Assembly (NCBI GenBank): GCA_037974665.1
Contig: CM075783.1
Location: 8,234,762 to 8,298,761, forward strand
Reading direction: 5' to 3'
DNA: 64,000 nucleotides
Origin: Ehretia macrophylla
Taxonomy: Eukaryota > Streptophyta > Magnoliopsida > Boraginales > Ehretiaceae
Shown here: in pieces, positions 50,801-63,000 of the stretch
How positions within the stretch are numbered: position 1 is the first letter of the stretch
Layout of the letters: every line of letters begins with the position of its first letter
Program-made: the position numbers and the translations under genes
Notes under the pieces: model-generated
Told to the model about the DNA's origin: nothing
Databases searched by the model: none
The model's input: the letters and a program-made list of their open reading frames with translations, nothing else

Positions 50801-51820
50801 GCATAACTGCCTTGCACCAGCGATTTTCCCAGACACATTTCGGAAATGGCTAAATCAAAAGGTTAAAAAGTTAGAATTAGCCTTAGCCATAGAAATCAAC
50901 ATTTGCTCAAAATTTCCTAATCTAGTGGGTGTACAATTTTCGTTAATTCCTTAGCTTGTTTACTATGTCAAAAAGCCTCCAGAAAACAGGGGCAGTGCAC
51001 TGTCCGAATTTGCACTTTGTTGTCTTCTTGCATTTTAGCTAACTTTGCACTTAGGTTTAGCATAGACAACACTTATTCACTTCATTGAGGCCATTTATCA
51101 AACATCCAGTATTCATCTATAATCATCAACTAGCAAAGCAACAGCACCAATGAAACTACTTGTAACATTTATCAAATATACAAAAGAGAACTCCTACAAC
51201 ACAAAACATGCTAGAATTTATCTTCTCATACATTTATAAGCTCATCAATCACTTAACTACTTCTCAATAACTTTGATAAGAGAAAGAAATAGGAATAATA
51301 ATGCACAAAAGATGAATCTCTTACCTTAGAAGTGGCTAGAGATGCAAGAGAAGCTAAAACAAGGCTCAAATCTTCTTCTTCCTTCTTTTTTCCCCTCTTT
51401 TTCCCTATATTTTCTTCTCTTCTTGTGTGTGTGTGTTTTCTAGCGTGTATTAGTATATGTGTGTGTATATGTCGTTTGTTGTATGTGTTTATGTGTTTGT
51501 GTTTTGTGTGAGTGTGTATATAATATGTATGTGTATGTATGTATAATAAAAGATATATAAACGTAATGACTAACTTGCCCCTAACTAAATATTTATCTAC
51601 TAGTTTGCCATTTAGTTAGGTTCTAACTAGTTTAGTTACTAATTTAATTTAGTAGGATTTAATTATTTCCTACAATAATTAAAACACACAAGTACACGTA
51701 AAACGATAAAAGTACGCATAAACGAATCGAATGCACATAAATCAAGAAATATGTCAATTAATGCATACAAATATATTCAAATTAATAAAATGACATATAT
51801 GCTCGGGTTAGGGTGTCACA
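47892..51820 (+). mobile_element. Large solo LTR, Tekay/Del-like, inside the Athila-type element
   Basis: A 3.9-kb non-coding block starting TGTAACACCCCGA and ending GGGTGTCACA, the paired ends common in plant Tekay-type chromovirus LTRs. Inner phrases GGAATGAGTAACCAAAGTTA and CTCAGTGAGGGAGGGGATAC are also usual there. No gag or pol was seen and the Athila sequence resumes on both sides, so it is probably a solo LTR left by recombination. A GT-rich simple repeat lies near 51424-51545. No clean 5-bp target duplication (TTGCT against CTTCT), so the borders may be off by a few bases. Orientation assumed from the TGTAACACC end. Confidence 0.68.
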
Positions 51821-53417
51821 CTTCTGATCTATGCTTTTGAGTAGAGTAAGCTATGGGATTTGAATACACAACACTTGTTTGATAAAAAGTGCCAATAAGG
51901 CAGCAAGACTGATCTCCCACAATTTCCAAGTTCCAACACCTACAAACCTTCAGATGAGGAATGACGCGGCCACTCAGAGAAGTCCTTTACTTTCTTCTCT
52001 CTAATTCTTGCCATTGAGGACAATGTCGCCTTTCAAGTTTGGGGGTAGCGAGTTTGTTTACCTGTTGACTTGTTCTGCCTATAGTTTGTTTACTTCTATT
52101 TTCTCGCTGTTTTGTTATTTCTTTTTACAAAATTCAAAAAAAAATCAAAAATCAGAAAACAAAAGAATAGAAAGTGATGCTAAAGGATGACAAATTAGGC
52201 CGATGATAAGTAGAATTGAATGACGTTTTAATAATGAGGATGTTTGACGAAAAAATAATTTTGTTTTACTAATAATCCCCACCTATTGTGCACTTAGCCT
52301 CACCTGGTCACATTATTTGCTTAGAGAAGGTTTATGTGAGCTCAAGTGATAACCATGATCATAGGACTATAGAACTTACTTGATTGTCACTCGAGGCGAA
52401 ATCCTAGGTTAGACAACATTAAAGAGATGATTTAGGTAATCTTTGGATCGTTTGAGCATTTCAAGTCAACCCGTGTAATAATTAAATATCTCTAGTCCAT
52501 CCCTTTGAGTCTAAATTAGCCTTTTCTTTCTTTAGCCAATAATATCTCTCTTAGCCTTTCAAGTTTAATTTCCTAGATAATGACCCTCCTACTTGTAGCA
52601 TGTTATCATTCTAGGAGGATCATTTGGAGCTATGTTTGTATTGAAGGATGAGAACTTGGTGGATTTGTTTGTTAATTATATGAAAAAAACCGAAAAAAAG
52701 ACAAACACTTTCTTGAAAAGAAAATGAAAAGAAAGAAGAGACACATCCCTTGTTTTTACATTGCAAAAATACAAGTTTGGGGGAGTGTGGACTCTTTGCT
52801 CAGAAAGTGTTGGGAATGAAGAAGTGAAAAAAAAAAAAACAAAAACAAACAAAAAGAGATAGAGGAGATGTGTTGACCCATTTGTGGGTTGAGAAGTAGA
52901 GTTGGCATGAGCTCTATTGGAAATCCTAGAATGGTTGTGTGGTATCGGGTAGTCTAGCCATACATTGATATCCATTATTCTACCTTGACCCAAGCCATTC
53001 ATTACAACCAAATATAAAGTCCTATTGATCTTTAATGCGATGATTAACCTGCGTTAGTGGAGAGTGACATGAAAAGTCAGCCTATGAAATCCTAAATGAA
53101 TTAACAGAGAAGATCAACATTGACAATTCACTTAGCTTGCATAAATTCATATGGGTACAATTGATTGGGATAAAGGCCATACATACACTCACTAGTGGGA
53201 TTTGAAGTATGATGAAATTTATGTGAAGTTGAAATTCTTCGTGCTCATGATTTTTGAAAGACCCCTTGCGGTTGAGTTTTGAAAACTACTTTTGAGGTCG
53301 TGAAAATTTCTATCCTACAACGTTATTTTTATGAGTTATTTGTTGAGTCTTTAGTTTTTAGGTTGATTTTGTTGTGTCTTTTGCTTGAGGACAAACAAAG
53401 GCTAAGTTTGAGGTGTT
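51821..53417 (+). other. Athila 3' non-coding tract, second part
   Basis: Continuation of the Athila-type element after the solo LTR, with CAAGTTTGGGGG tracts near 52030 and 52770 and GGACAAACAAAGGCTAAGTT just before the 3' LTR. No envelope-like frame recognised. Confidence 0.6.
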
Positions 53418-55935
53418 TGTTGGGTGTTTAATTTGCATATTATTTTTCAACACCCTTTTTACTTAATATTTGTTAATTCTCGAGTAATCTAGGAGCAATC
53501 TTATGAGTTTTGCATTTGTTTTGTGATGTAGGCGATTTTTATGAGCAAGTCTGAGTTTCGAAGCAAAAGTGGATAAAATTGCCAAGGATTAACGCATACT
53601 CAACCTGAGAAGCATTGGAGTTAAAATTAATAGTTGTCCAGTGATAGCGCAGCGCAACGGGATGTTTAATTTGCCAGGGTTATTTTTGTAATATGCCAAG
53701 AAAAGAAAGAAACCCTAAGGGATAAAAGAACAGAAAACGTGAGAAGCAAGTGACGGCTGGCTTTTGGAGAAAAAACAACATACCAGAGAAGAGAAAACAT
53801 GGGAGATTGAAGCTGAAGACAAAAGATCACTTTGGAGACAGATTTTGACAATGATTCTTCTTTGAATCCCTAGTTTTCCTCTTTCTCTCATGATGAACTT
53901 TATTCAACTTTGGAGTTTTATTGCTTTCATTACTATTGTTCTAAATTATTTTTCGAGAGCTACGATATAGCCGAATTTTGAATACTTGAATTCTTTTGGT
54001 TTAATTGATTGATGACCTATTCTAATTCTATGTTGAGTATTTCATTCTAAACTTAATGCTTGTGATTGCTTGGCCAACAATTGCGTGAATTGTGGTTTGG
54101 TTTGAGACTGAGAGTGATAATCGAATTAGACCACGATTGAAATGCCATTAAATCTTCATAAAATAGAGATATTTATGAGATTTAGTGCAGCACTTAAATT
54201 TCTAGGGCTTAATGAGTTGCATAAGTTTGAGTTAGCTTGTTTATCGAAACATGTTATTGATGCTTGAGAAAGATTAATAACCACATTAGCGAAATTGCTA
54301 GCGACATAGGGAATAGACGTCAATTGATTCCAACCAATAGATTTGGGTAGGATTAATCTTGGTGAAGTCGGAAACCCTAGAGCATTTTAATTATTCAATT
54401 ACCATCTTTTATTGATTTCATAATTGCTTGAATTTTTATTTTTATAAGTTCCATAGTTTTTGGTTTTTTTTATCTACAATATCTCAATTCTTGGGTGTTC
54501 AAATAAAGATAGAGCTAAACCAATTTCGGTACTTAGTAATCGTGGTCTTCGTGGGAACGATCTTTATTCACTACTCTATTACTTGTTGCGATACGTATAT
54601 TTGCGTTAGATTTTGCACAATAGTAACCTTACTCTTATTAACATTATCATGCTCTACATTGTGCAGTGAAGATGTTTTAGGATATAAATGAAACAAGTTA
54701 CTATGTAATCTATCAGAATAAATTATGCTCTCATATCTATTGATGTCTATACTAGAATGGAAAAACTGCATAATTTATAATTTTAAAAGTTGCAAAATTG
54801 AAATTAAAATTTTAAGAAAAATCCAGAACATAATAACAATTGTTCAAAAACTAATATCCTTTCTTTATTTAAAAAAAAATGTCTCCCACTTCAGCAGCCT
54901 ATACTTTTGCTCAATGCCAACTCTTAGAACAAACTCTCATGTCTAAAGCATTTTCATTGTCTGAAATACTACAATGAGTTACAGATCTTATTGGTGGTCC
55001 TGATTCTACTATCTAAGATTCTGTAGAATCAACTACCAATTGTGTTTCAATGTAAAATGCTAAAAGAAGTACCTATCTTGCTTTTAACAAGGTACTTAGG
55101 CCAGTCCTTCTTCTAGTGCCATAGTACTTGAAGTACTCTACTTTGGGCTTATCACCTGCACCTTCTTGTTCTTACTAGCTACACTACCTTGCTACCTCTT
55201 ACTAATCTTCTACTCTCCCTTTGTTCTTAAACTTCTTCTCTCGCGGGTTTAAGCCTTAAAAATGAATCCTGAGCTTTATGGGCTTGACCTTTGGGCTTTA
55301 GAATAGTCTCTACCACCTGAAGTTCATCCATTAGCTCTGGGAACATCATGTTCAACTTGCCCAACCTAAGCTTGAACTAATTGAAGGATTTTGGCAAAGC
55401 CTTTAAGATCATGTCTACTTGCCTAGCAAGATTGATCTTAGCTCTAATGGCTCTGGCAGTGGTAGGAGGTCCAAGATCTAAACACAAGGTGCTTGATGGA
55501 TGTCCTTTCTGCCATCCTGGATTATTGGTATCTGACTTACAATAGTCAATAAGGTCAAAATATCGCAACAGCAATATCCATGCTGTTGTGTTGTGACCAC
55601 TAAGTATCTGACATGAAAACCAAATATGGCATACAGTCATGTCTTTGGCTCTCTTCCATTGTCTCTCTGCCTCTCAATGGTCAAGGCTGCTATTAGCCAG
55701 TACTAGAGAACTACGTTGGGTAAGGATATGCTTGTATACTATTAGCTTAGAGTACTATGTACAAAATTTATTTTTATTGTCCACAAAAATTTGGCACTAC
55801 CTTATTCTCTTTTAGAATAATGGCCAATGGGTGAAAAGGAACTAGACATTTCTGGATACATATCTATTGTAATTATTAGAACATTAATGTGTAATGCAAG
55901 TATATCATGTATAATGTAAACATGGAAAACACATA

Positions 55936-56420
55936 TAGGGGCGGAGGGAGGGGAGGGCTGGGGGGGCTTCGGTCCCCCCAACATGCGAAAAAAAAATATT
56001 TAATTTTTTTTTTAAAAAAAAAAAAAGATTTTCCCTCCCAATAAATAGATTAAAAGTTGCAAAAGTTTTCAATATATGGTTAGCCTTGGTGGTCATTATG
56101 GTTCGTGAGAGATCAAATCACCACAACTGCATGTTTTCTTGTTTTTTCTTGTTTTTTTCTCTTTAAAAACATAGAGTTAGTTAAGGTGGTTAGTCACAAA
56201 TACCATTATATTGATGGCGTGCGTTCAAGTCACAATAATTGCATTTTATTTTTTGTCAGTTTTTTGCTAGTATATGTATGTCTATTAGATTTAAATAGAT
56301 ATATATATAACTTTCAACTTTAATTGTAAAAATTGAGTCTGTTTTCTACTAACCAAAAAATGACTGTACAAAAAAAAAAAAATTTGGCCCCCCAATACTC
56401 GAATTCTTGCTCTGTCCCTA
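55936..56420. mobile_element. hAT-like MITE, 485 bp
   Basis: Ends TAGGGGCGGAG and CTCTGTCCCTA form an imperfect terminal inverted repeat, flanked by 8-bp AACACATA (55928-55935) and AGCACATA (56421-56428), matching 7 of 8. Subterminal G- and C-rich blocks (GGTCCCCCCA, TTGGCCCCCC) and an A/T-rich middle fit the widespread plant family with TAGGGGCGGAG ends. It has no transposase. It is inserted in Copia element A. Confidence 0.83.
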
Positions 56421-56428
56421 AGCACATA

Positions 56429-58050
56429 TATACATATTAATCTTTTTGCTTAAGTAGTTGGCCCTTAAACTACTACATGCAACAATATCTTAATTTACCT
56501 ACAAGTCCTCCAGGTTTAGGATGGCAGAACTTGCAGTAAATTTGAGTCAAGTCCATGCTTCGTTTAGATTATTATTTTGTCTGGATAGACACTACCCAAA
56601 TAATAATCCAAAAACTGTATTATTTGGCTTCTCTAGAATAGGTTTACTTTGACTAAAAATACTATTTCTTCTAGAGTCGAGTGAATTACCATTGCTTAGT
56701 TGATATTCCCTAGAATGTCCTAGACTTAAGCCCGCCATAGGGCAGTGACTTATGTCCACATCCTATAAAGTGATCTTTAGTGAAGAACTCCATTGTTAGG
56801 ATGGCCGAGCGTACTAATCACCTTGTCTTATGATTATCTATGTTTAGTTTATCCACTAATGTCTAAATTAAATATAACCCTCCGTAGGGAGTATACTATA
56901 TGGTAAGACGAGGTAATATTAATTTATTAGTACAAACCGGAACTGGAAAGCCTTGGGGTTTTTCATTCCCCTTTACCACTCGAATTTTATTTAATAAAAG
57001 GGTTTTTCATATATTTTTCCTTAATACTCAAAATCTAGGTTTTATCTAAATAATCTAAGGCTAACAATATATCTTCTCGAATACGATTTTGGGATCCTTA
57101 TTCCCTAGAATATTATAGGCATTTATTTAAAACCTTTTAAGTATATTTTTAAATATATTACGTATATGGGCTTTAGTCTCTAAAACCATAGGTAAGGCCT
57201 ACTTAATTTAATAATTGGGCCTTAAAAGATAAATCCTATCTTTAAGAAATTTTAAATTATTCCTATAATTAATTAATCTTAAGATTAATATAATTAATCT
57301 TATCCTAGATTAATTCTTAATTATCCAAAACCTACGTATATTAGGATTTGCCATTCTGAATCTTAATGGTAGTAGAATTCCATGCATAAATAATATTCTA
57401 TATATTTAACGAAGACAATTAAATATAAATATTAAAGCATAAGAATAAATAATTAAATAATTAAATTTAATTATCTTAGCTATAATTTCGAGATATACTT
57501 TGAAGTTTATCCAAATTCTAAAATTTGACCACAACAAAACTTTAATTACAACAAAAGCAAAATAAAACACCATGGTCCTAAGGACCATGGCCTAGCCGTC
57601 CTCCCTTACCCCATGCGTCCGTGGGATGCATGAAAAGAGGCGGTCTAATTTTTTTTATTTTTTTGTTTTATTTTCTTTACTTCTTGTTTCTTGCTATCTA
57701 AGTAAAACTCTTCTAGTCAATCCTAGACTAACTAGATTTTACTTTTTCCTAAATTCAATATATCTAATTTAATATCTAAGATGTCATGTAATTTCGTGAT
57801 AGAACAAAAATTAATCATCTAACTTTAATTATATTGAATCAAACATGCAAAAATATGTAATAGTCTATCAATATAGCTAAAACTTTGTTTGCTCAAGAAT
57901 TTTCTTTTTTTTTCTTAACATGAACATGCACAATTCTATATGTAAACAAAAATTCCAACAAACATGAAATCTTAAAAAATTCACAAAAAGTTCTTAAACT
58001 TCATAATCTACATATGTATATATTGCAATATTCATACTACAATGTGGTAT
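56429..58050. other. AT-rich non-coding part of Copia element A or an unrecognised insertion
   Basis: About 1.6 kb between the MITE and the primer site, longer than a normal Copia leader. Phrases such as TTAGGATGGCCGAGCGTACT resemble LTR-like sequence, so a further decayed insertion is likely, but no paired ends were found. CCATGGTCCTAAGGACCATGG at about 57571-57591 is a palindrome. Confidence 0.4.
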
Positions 58051-58543
58051 GGCTTTGATACCACTGAAGGTGCATGCTACCTAGATATACTATGGTGTTT
58101 AAAAAATTTAAAGCATATAAACGCAATGAAAACTTGATAGCATGGCAATCTAGGATCAAACCATAAGTTCTAAGATGAATTATTACAAGAACTCTAAGAA
58201 CATGTGTATGAACAATTCACAAAGAATAAATTCCAACGAGAGATTGTTTTGTTACCTTGACTCGTTAGCATATAAAACTTAACAAAAAACATAAAACTTG
58301 ATCTTCTACTTGTTCCTTGAAGATCCACACGCCTAGTATGCTTGAAGAGCTTTTGATCTTCTCCTCTATGACCTTCTTCCTTCTCTAAGATGATGAAGAA
58401 TTGTGGGATTCTTCCTTTTGTAATTTTCTAGCCTAACTCGTGTAATCTACTAGACAGAGAGAGCTTTTCTTTCTTCCTTTTTCTCGTGTGAGAGGTGCGA
58501 ATTATGAAAGTGGAAGATGAACTCTATTTATAGATATGGAATA

Positions 58544-60013
58544 TGATGGGAATCGTGCATGGTATTTTAAATATTTTATAATTAAATAAAATGCAGCGGA
58601 AACAAATAATACTCTTGCATCCGTTCATGGCTAATTACGTAGATTACATACATGCATAATAATCAACTATTAATTACGCATAACGATTTTAGGATTACTT
58701 TTTCATGATGACTAATCTGATGTAGAATCTGAAAGCTCCCCAATTGTGAAGCCTCCGAAAGTATCCACACAGAATCTGCACCCTCAATTGGATTTCACCC
58801 CCACTAGGTTTTTAAAGAAATCCTATATATATTATTCTGACTATGATTTTTGTGCTAGCTAAACCTGTGCCAGAATATTACATTATATAGGAAACATACA
58901 TGACCTAGGGCCACATATGGGCCAGTTTTAAATAAACCAGTCTTGGACTCATAATAACCAGATCAATATCAAGTTACTAGGAACCTAGTTAAATTAATAT
59001 TAGGACAATCCTAAAATTAATTTAATCTTTTCTCTAATCCAATTAATCTGCAAATTCCATTTGTGTGTGATCTCTCGGGTTCATAATTAATTGGTAGCGA
59101 AATAATATTAATCCAATTAATATTTAATTAGAACTCTTCTAATTTAATTTTCGCAAGTTGTGAGTGATACCTAACAGTATATCACGACTACCCAACTAAT
59201 GGTGAAGTGTAAATTCTACGAACCCTTACTAACAATCATGCAATCAATTCCTTCTGTCTAAATTATCCCGATTGAGCCAAAGTCATGGATAGGGTCGTCA
59301 AACTCTATTACTCAATTATATGTCCAAAACTATTTAATCAGTAACTTATGAATAATCTGTGGAACGACTTCCACCATTCTACCTTGGCTAAGGATTTCTA
59401 GTTACTCGATTAATAGATCGCATAGGATCCCTAATTGACAGATTACATATCTACACACACCTATCTCCATGCCGGAATAGATCGTAACCACTGAGTACAT
59501 TATCCAATCCTTGATGAGGACTAGCTTTATTGCACCAGCAAATCACGTTATCCCTAACACAAGATAACCGTGGTGTCTCAGGTCTAAGGACTTAATTGCA
59601 CCATTACACTATACAACGAATTATTGACCATTCCATGTAATTCGTTGTATTAGCGGTCATGTCCAGTCACTTGTCTTCAACAAGCACTTATACATCTACC
59701 CTTACGATATGAGACTAATCATCCAAATCAATATCTCATATTATTTGGATGGTAGACTGTAATCCGATCTTTCCGGATAAATCAACGCCCAATTAATTTA
59801 TCCTACGATCGGGGACTATTTTAGAATATATTTATGAATATAGATTCTGTCATTCATATCCTTACTCTTAAGGATATAATCTATAAATATTATTCTAAGG
59901 ACTCTTATTTAAATAATTAATCGCATTAATTATATTTAAATAAACTGTCCACATTAAATAAATAATATAATTATTATGTCCTAAAATTGGCATTTAAGGC
60001 ATATAATCCAACA
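58544..60013 (-). mobile_element. 3' LTR of Copia element B
   Basis: About 1470 bp from TGATGGGAATCGTGCATGG to ATATAATCCAACA. Directly to its right, ATCCCCCACTTGCAC is the polypurine tract in minus sense, so this is the 3' LTR of a leftward element. It interrupts the right LTR of Copia element A. The other LTR lies beyond the window, so its age cannot be judged. The exact left base is uncertain by a few positions. Confidence 0.75.
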
Positions 60014-63000
60014 ATCCCCCACTTGCACTAAAACCAATTACTATGGTATCTTATACCCATCTTCTCAAGATGATAATCAAATGACTGTTGAATCATTGCC
60101 TTAGTCAGTGGACTAGCACCGTCAACTATTAATATTATTTACTGCATAATATCATTCTCTCCACAATTTTTGATTGATGTGGTAATGCCTCTTTAATGCG
60201 CTTGGATCTCTAGTGAGACCTAGGTTCTTTAGCTTGCACTACAACTCCATTGTCGTCACAGCATTACCTGTCTGACTTAATGGAAAAAACCATCCTTAGT
60301 TCAGTTACGAACTCCTAGATCCAAACCGCTTCCTTTTGTTACATCTGATGCAACGATGCACTCAACCTCTGGAATTTGCATTTGTACCAATATTTGGAAC
60401 CTTTCCAAATAATTGTTCTTCTGTTATAGGTAAGTATAAACCCAGATATGGATTTCCAATAATCCATTTCAGACTCTTAGCCTAAAACTATAAAACTTTA
60501 AGTTTTACCTTTCTCCATATACCAAGAATATTTCTTCAGTGCTTTTCAAGTACTTAAGAATGTTCTTGATTATTTTTCAACGTTCCTAACCTGGATTAGA
60601 CAGACACCTGCTCATAACACTTATATCATTTATGATATCATGTCTTTGTACACAGCATGACGTATATAAGATTCTTAATTGCTGCAGCACTTTGAACCTT
60701 ATGTGTCCAGTCTCTCTCTTTTAGCAGTCTCAGGACTCTCAGCCTTAGAGAGATAAATGTCATATCTTAAAAGAGAACAATTTTCTTTTAGAATCTGTGT
60801 ACATGTTAAACACCTTTAACACCTTTTTTTTGGAAAAACCCATTAATCATTTTGATCTATCGCTATAGATCAACTTCTAAGGATTTAAGCGGATTATCCA
60901 AAAATTTACTTGGAGAAATTATTCGAATAACTAGACCTATTTGTGTAGTCAAGATTCGTCTTCATTCCCAATGAAGTCAATCGAATGTTCTAGATTCTTT
61001 AGGCTTCGTTAAGTTCATAAATGGATCTTTTTAGTTTGCACTCTATGTGACTCATCACTGGACTCAAAACATATTAGCAATCCCATATTAATGTCTTCAT
61101 TAATGAAGTCATTATGGAATGCCGTTTTTGACATCCATCCAACATATCTCATAATAATAGTGTGCAACTATGGCCAATAAATCATGATGAATTTCAACAA
61201 TTGATAAAAGATTTCCTCATAGTCAACCCCTTGCCTATGACTATAATCTTTCACCATTTGTCCTAAAGGTCTCCACCTTTATTCATTTAAGATTTTATGG
61301 TCTCAAACCATTTAAGCTTATGTCAAACATAGCTTTTCATAACTGACAAAATCATCAATCATGATTATTGTCATCTTACTGATCTGAATACCTTGTGAAA
61401 TTGACTGGTTGTTCTTGGATTAGGTTATCTAGGATCAAATCCTAGATTCGACTTGGGTTAGCTGGTTGCTCAGTAACTCCTACTGAGTCATAATTTTCTT
61501 CCTATACTATTTTCTCAGATGAAGTATTCTTCCAAGAAGAAGTTGTACTTGCTAACAAACTCTCTTAGTCAGCAAGGGAATAAAAGTTATATCCCATCAA
61601 ATATTTGGGATAACCAATTAACCTTGTCCAATCTTATTTCCAATTTATCAATCTAAAGCCTTTAATTGAAAACAGGATAACCCTCATTCTTAACACCTTA
61701 AGACTAGGTATCTTGTTCTCTCATATCCTATATGAAGTACTTGAGATTAATTTGGAAGTGACCTTGTCCAAGAGATGGACTGCTATAAGGAGAATATAGC
61801 CTCACAGGCTAAATTATAAATAAGTATAGTTTATCAATTACAGACCATGTCCAACAAGGTCCAACCCATTCTCCAACACTTCATAAAGCATTAGAATACC
61901 AGAAGGAGTTAATGAAGTAACTATGTTATTTTCCATTGAGATACTATTAGAAATTGAAGCTAACAACTCTCCATGATCTCATCACTGAGACTTACTTCTC
62001 ATTTCTAGTTTTGATTTACTACTTTAATTTTGAATTCTTTGAACTCTTCAAATGGTTCAAATATACACTTATGACAATCATAAGTATAAGGTAGCTAAAT
62101 CTTTATTGGGCTATTGCGCCAAATGGCCCATATATATCCCTATGTATAAAACCCTAAATATTTGTGGTCCTTTGACTTTGTCCTACAAAGGGTGATTTGA
62201 TCATTTTTAAGAACACAAGATTCACGTGTGGGGAATGTCCCGGGGCCTCAAGGGCTTACCAGTCCTTCATTCACCAATTGTGTGATTCTTGTTTCTCCTC
62301 TATAACCTAATCGTAAGTGTCACGATAATCTAGAGTTATCAGTATCTCTAAATCCCTCATATTACTCATTTATCTGTCATTATCCATATAAGACTTTATT
62401 CATTAATTTACTAGTGTCATCTCATTTATTTTCCAAATAAATGAAACACATGAACAACAATTATTCCAAAATTAATGAACACCCAGATGGGTAAACGAGA
62501 CGACGAGATGTATTTATAGAGGACATCTATTTCTATTCAAACTCTTTGAAGTCCTTTGGATTTTCCTCTATTACTAGTTCTCATTTCTTGTAGTAGAAAT
62601 AATTACCAATCAAGTTTCAACTTTTCAGATCTACCCTTGATATATGACTCTTATTTCCAAGGGCTGTGTCAAATGTATTCACACGAAAAAATCCATTATG
62701 AATAACAAGAGAGAATTAAGAATTGACTTTAAAGATTAGATTTGTCTGCATATGATAAATCATGAATAAACTCATGGACTCAAGATACTAATCTTGAGAA
62801 CACATACTCTCAAATCAATTCCTCTAGTAATTCTTTGGAACAATTTTTTAGATATCCCATATCTACCACTAGATATATCATATCTAGTTGTCCTATCTTG
62901 CTTACTTTACAACTCTTGTAAGTAATTAATGATGGATATATTATCCATGCTCTCTCGCTTCTTTTGACAATTCATTTTCGCATCTAGAACATGTATGACT

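Larger units (their letters stand above)
42782..54622 (+). mobile_element. Athila-type Gypsy element, broken, inside Copia element A
   Basis: LTRs at 42782-44014 (1233 bp) and 53418-54622 (1205 bp), both starting TGTTGGGTGTTTAATTTGC, are flanked by the 5-bp duplication GTAAC (42777-42781, 54623-54627). Directly after the first LTR is TTGGTGCCATTCCCGGGGAC (44020-44039), close to the Asp-tRNA primer site typical of Athila. Parts seen in sense: gag (about 44373-45090, with PFSLRDQAKEWLNSLP and RFYPPGKTAKL), an aspartic-protease-like region (45644-46450, with LCDLGASINLMPLSIF and DIPIILGRPFLATGRALID) and the integrase C-terminal part (46557-46814, with KSRWSGPIVV). Between pol and the 3' LTR is a long non-coding tract with several CAAGTTTGGGGG tracts. 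LTRs differ at several percent with indels, so the insertion is not recent. Broken; several breaks. Confidence 0.9.
38582..58543 (-). mobile_element. Copia element A, minus strand, broken and heavily nested
   Basis: Left LTR from 38582 (AAGGTGCATGCTAC...) extends to roughly 40300; its partner starts at 58065 and runs to about 58543, where Copia element B cuts it. The match between the two covers about 475 bp. Next to the right LTR, GGCTTTGATACCA (58051-58063) is a Met-tRNA primer site in minus sense, so transcription ran right to left. Worn pol blocks lie at about 40400-42770 on the minus strand: an RT phrase like DDILLFGN, the HVWGCSAYILSS and YFIGYTKG phrases after the integrase core, and a pre-integrase region near 42650. 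Gag-like sequence lies at about 54900-55690. It is split by an Athila-type element (42782-54622) and holds a MITE (55936-56420). Many breaks; old. Confidence 0.78.
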
